Assembly: GCA_030835005.1 (NCBI GenBank)
Contig: JAUQWT010000046.1
Span: 1-23,382 of the forward strand
Length of the DNA stretch: 23,382 bases
Source of the DNA: Ignavibacteria bacterium
Lineage (GTDB): Bacteria; Bacteroidota; Ignavibacteria; Tepidaquicellales; OLB5
Direction of reading: 5' to 3'
Of this stretch, positions 21,756-23,382 are shown piece after piece. Below the pieces are notes generated by a model that saw nothing but the letters and a program-made list of their open reading frames with translations, made no database searches and had not been told where the DNA came from. Position 1 is the first letter of the stretch; the number at the start of each line of letters is the position of its first letter. A program made the translations under genes and the position numbers.

Positions 21756-22124
21756 ATGGAACTGGATTTCGTAAGGAATTATTGTCTTTCATTTCCCGGT
21801 TCTTCTGAACAGGTTCAATGGGAAAATAGTCTGCTGTTCAAAGTCGGAGGAAAAATTTTCCTGATATATAATCTGGGAGAACTTTCAAATAACCGAATTT
21901 CATTAAAATGCGATCCTGAGAGATTTGTTGAGCTTACTGAATCAGAATGTATCGTTCCGGCTCCTTATCTAGCCAAGAACAAGTGGATTTCAATTCAGGA
22001 TGAATGCAGGCTTAAATCATCCGAACTTAAGGAACTGATCAAAACTTCATATGAGCTTATTTTCAGCAAACTGACAAAGAAAGTAAGAGCACAGATCACA
22101 GAAAGAACAAAAGATCTTACCTGA
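21756..22124 (+). CDS. MmcQ/YjbR-family protein
   Basis: A 122-residue cytoplasmic protein of the MmcQ/YjbR family, which has a CyaY-like fold and is often described as DNA-binding. Landmarks are the N-terminal 'FVRNYCLSFPGSSEQVQWENSLLFKVGGKIFLI', the middle 'ISLKCDPERFVELTES', and the late 'YLAKNKWISIQDE ... LKELIKTSYELIFSKLTKK'. Length is typical. It follows the YqhA-like gene by 10 nt, with AGGAAAG about 5 nt before its ATG as a ribosome-binding site. Its last 8 bp overlap the end of the convergent transglutaminase-like gene, so no terminator separates them. The precise role is not known. Confidence 0.9.
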   Translation: MELDFVRNYCLSFPGSSEQVQWENSLLFKVGGKIFLIYNLGELSNNRISLKCDPERFVELTESECIVPAPYLAKNKWISIQDECRLKSSELKELIKTSYELIFSKLTKKVRAQITERTKDLT

Positions 22125-23163
22125 ATGATTTCAATTGTGAATCTTTGCCTGGCTTTTGAATATAAGAAATATCATTTGTTATGACTTCTTTTTGAAGTTT
22201 TGTTTCTCCGATGATAAATCCTCTTACCGTGGTTTCTGCCAGTGTGTATTTTGTGCCTTCGTAGTCAAAATGTAATTTGTTTGCTGAAGAGAAGTTACCT
22301 TCCAGTGCAGCTGCAATATGGCCCGGAAAGTAAACAAGAATGTAATTTATCCCTGCCTGCTCCAGCAAAGATGCGTATAATATCGTAAGACCGCTGCAAT
22401 CTGCATTTCCGCTCATTAGCACTTCATTTGGACGTTTCATGACTTCATAATTCCCGGCAGCTTCATCTCTATTGTATTTTATGTTGGTTGTAACAAAATC
22501 AAGCAGAACTTGAGAAATCCTGTTATTGTCTTTTTCATGTTCAGTTAACTGAGTAACCAGTCTTGAAAGACTTGGTTCATTAGGTTTGCTGACGAATGCA
22601 CCGTGATTAGCAAGATACTTGTTGTTAACAGTTTCTGTATCCGAACTGCCGCCATAGATCGTTTTATCTTCGGCAAAATCTGCAAGTTCAGTTGCTGATA
22701 TTGTATATTCTGCTGAACCGAAATCTATTCTGATAGATCTTGAGCTATCGGGCTTAAAATCATTCTTTGGGAAGCGAAACAATAACCTTTGAGTGCCTTT
22801 AAGTGTGTATGAACCCAAAAATGTATCGCCGTTATTAACAAAACCAAACTCTACATTTCCTGTGTCTATTGTTAGTTTGGCAAGTGTTAAAGTGCCATAA
22901 TAATGATCTTTATCAATTGCGAAGTAAAGCATCATTTCGTCCGTATCAAAAAGCTTCAGCTCTGCGCCTGTTCCTGTTATTTCCTGAACGAAACCCGGAT
23001 TCCTGAATTGCGGTTCTGACATATAACTCACGATTACATCTCTCAGTCTCTTGTTATTATAAAGGGTCTGATTCTCATCCTGCACAACTTTCCTGCATGA
23101 TTGAAGCATGATAATTGCGCCGAAAATAAAAGTCAGAGAGCTGCAATAAATTATCCTTTTCAT
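22117..23163 (-). CDS. Transglutaminase-like lipoprotein
   Basis: A 348-residue lipoprotein with lipobox LQSC (Cys23). The N-terminal half (about 30-195) has no domain I recognise and looks beta-rich. The C-terminal part holds a transglutaminase-like (papain-fold) core: 'VLLDFVTTNIKYNRDEAAGNYEVMKRPNEVLMSGNADCSGLTILYASLLEQAGI'. Cys256 is the likely nucleophile, His282 ('FPGHIAAAL') the base, and Glu310 ('YTLAETT') is in the place of the usual Asp/Glu third residue. The triad looks intact, so activity as a peptidase or transferase on surface or periplasmic proteins is possible, though many relatives are uncharacterised. It is a single gene; its stop overlaps the convergent MmcQ/YjbR-like gene by 8 bp. 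Confidence 0.85.
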   Translation of the reverse strand: MKRIIYCSSLTFIFGAIIMLQSCRKVVQDENQTLYNNKRLRDVIVSYMSEPQFRNPGFVQEITGTGAELKLFDTDEMMLYFAIDKDHYYGTLTLAKLTIDTGNVEFGFVNNGDTFLGSYTLKGTQRLLFRFPKNDFKPDSSRSIRIDFGSAEYTISATELADFAEDKTIYGGSSDTETVNNKYLANHGAFVSKPNEPSLSRLVTQLTEHEKDNNRISQVLLDFVTTNIKYNRDEAAGNYEVMKRPNEVLMSGNADCSGLTILYASLLEQAGINYILVYFPGHIAAALEGNFSSANKLHFDYEGTKYTLAETTVRGFIIGETKLQKEVITNDISYIQKPGKDSQLKSFR

Positions 23164-23282
23164 TCAGCTAATATATAAAAGAAAACAATGAACATAAAAT
23201 TAATTTTTTATCATTAAAATCCCGATAATGTTAGCAGAAAATGTTGCCTAATATTATCATTAAAACATTGTCCGGAAATCCG

Positions 23283-23290
23283 TAAATTTG
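23283..23290 (+). promoter_or_regulatory. Candidate -7 element of the tRNA-Arg gene
   Basis: TAAATTTG matches TAnnTTTG and lies 26 nt before the mature tRNA 5' end at 23317. No TTG is present at the expected -33 distance. Confidence 0.4.
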
Positions 23291-23316
23291 CTGTTAAGAA
23301 ATTCATCAGGTTCTTT

Positions 23317-23382
23317 GCTCCCGTTGTGTAATGGATAGCACGTCAGGTTCCGGTCCTGCAAGTGAGGGTTCGAGTCCTTCCG
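23317..23382 (+). tRNA. trnR-CCG: tRNA-Arg (anticodon CCG), 3' end cut by window edge
   Basis: The acceptor 5' strand GCTCCCG (23317-23323), the D arm and the anticodon arm with loop TTCCGGT (anticodon CCG) are present. The T arm GAGGG/CCTTC around TTCGAGT is also complete. The acceptor 3' strand is truncated after the first bases at 23382. The outermost anticodon-stem pair is a mismatch, otherwise the fold is normal. Confidence 0.92.

Noticed and set aside
1..23382. CRISPR array, insertion sequence, prophage or toxin-antitoxin module
   Set aside because: No regularly spaced direct repeats, no transposase, integrase or phage gene and no paired small toxin-antitoxin frames were found on either strand.
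23317..23382. tRNA-Arg as an integration (att) site
   Set aside because: The 3' end, where integration would leave a repeat, is outside the window, and no partial duplicate of its visible sequence was found here.

Overview
The window looks like a chromosomal segment from a moderately AT-rich member of the Bacteroidota/Ignavibacteriota (Chlorobi-Ignavibacteria) side of the tree. Three things point there. Seven secreted proteins end in the 'QNYPNPFNPxT...GxYFYxL...KKMxLVK' type IX secretion (T9SS) sorting domain in the form common in Ignavibacteria. Several promoters match the Bacteroidetes -7 element TAnnTTTG. The F1 ATPase genes atpD-atpC stand apart from the other ATP synthase genes. Strong Shine-Dalgarno sequences are rare (csp and the YqhA-like gene are the exceptions).

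Layout. 1-1817 (minus): a three-gene efflux operon, TetR-type regulator -> lipoprotein membrane-fusion protein -> ABC ATPase (cut by the left edge), joined by 4-nt stop/start overlaps; the order matches E. coli ybiH(cecR)-ybhG-ybhF. A well-formed -33/-7 promoter and an inverted repeat just upstream suggest autoregulation. 1818-2293: gene-free, holding a roughly 135-bp foldback repeat and a second perfect hairpin. 2294-3964: a lone family-5 (oligopeptide/dipeptide type) solute-binding lipoprotein. 3965-4425: gene-free, with several short REP-like hairpins. 4426-4689: a small UBP-type zinc-finger protein. 4845-7073: atpD, atpC, tRNA-Lys(UUU) and a cold-shock protein, ended by an intrinsic terminator.

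7267-21019: a 13.8-kb island of seven consecutive genes on both strands, every one encoding a predicted secreted T9SS cargo protein: a GH5-like glycoside hydrolase with an Fn3-like module, a subtilisin-family protease, two tandem paralogous sialidase-fold (Asp-box) propellers, two Ycf48-like propellers, and a small protein with a C-x-C-H motif. Perfect hairpin terminators separate most of them. No T9SS machinery gene is present, so the cargo must be exported by a system encoded elsewhere.

21227-23382: a YqhA/UPF0114 membrane protein and a MmcQ/YjbR protein in a two-gene operon, a convergent transglutaminase-like lipoprotein whose 3' end overlaps the MmcQ/YjbR gene, and the start of a tRNA-Arg(CCG) gene cut by the right edge.

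The most interesting content is the cargo island, especially the tandem propeller pair. Its duplication reaches about 93 bp upstream of each gene without gaps and runs into the called start of the neighbouring Ycf48-like gene. I do not see a recognisable defence system, CRISPR array, transposase, prophage or biosynthetic cluster.
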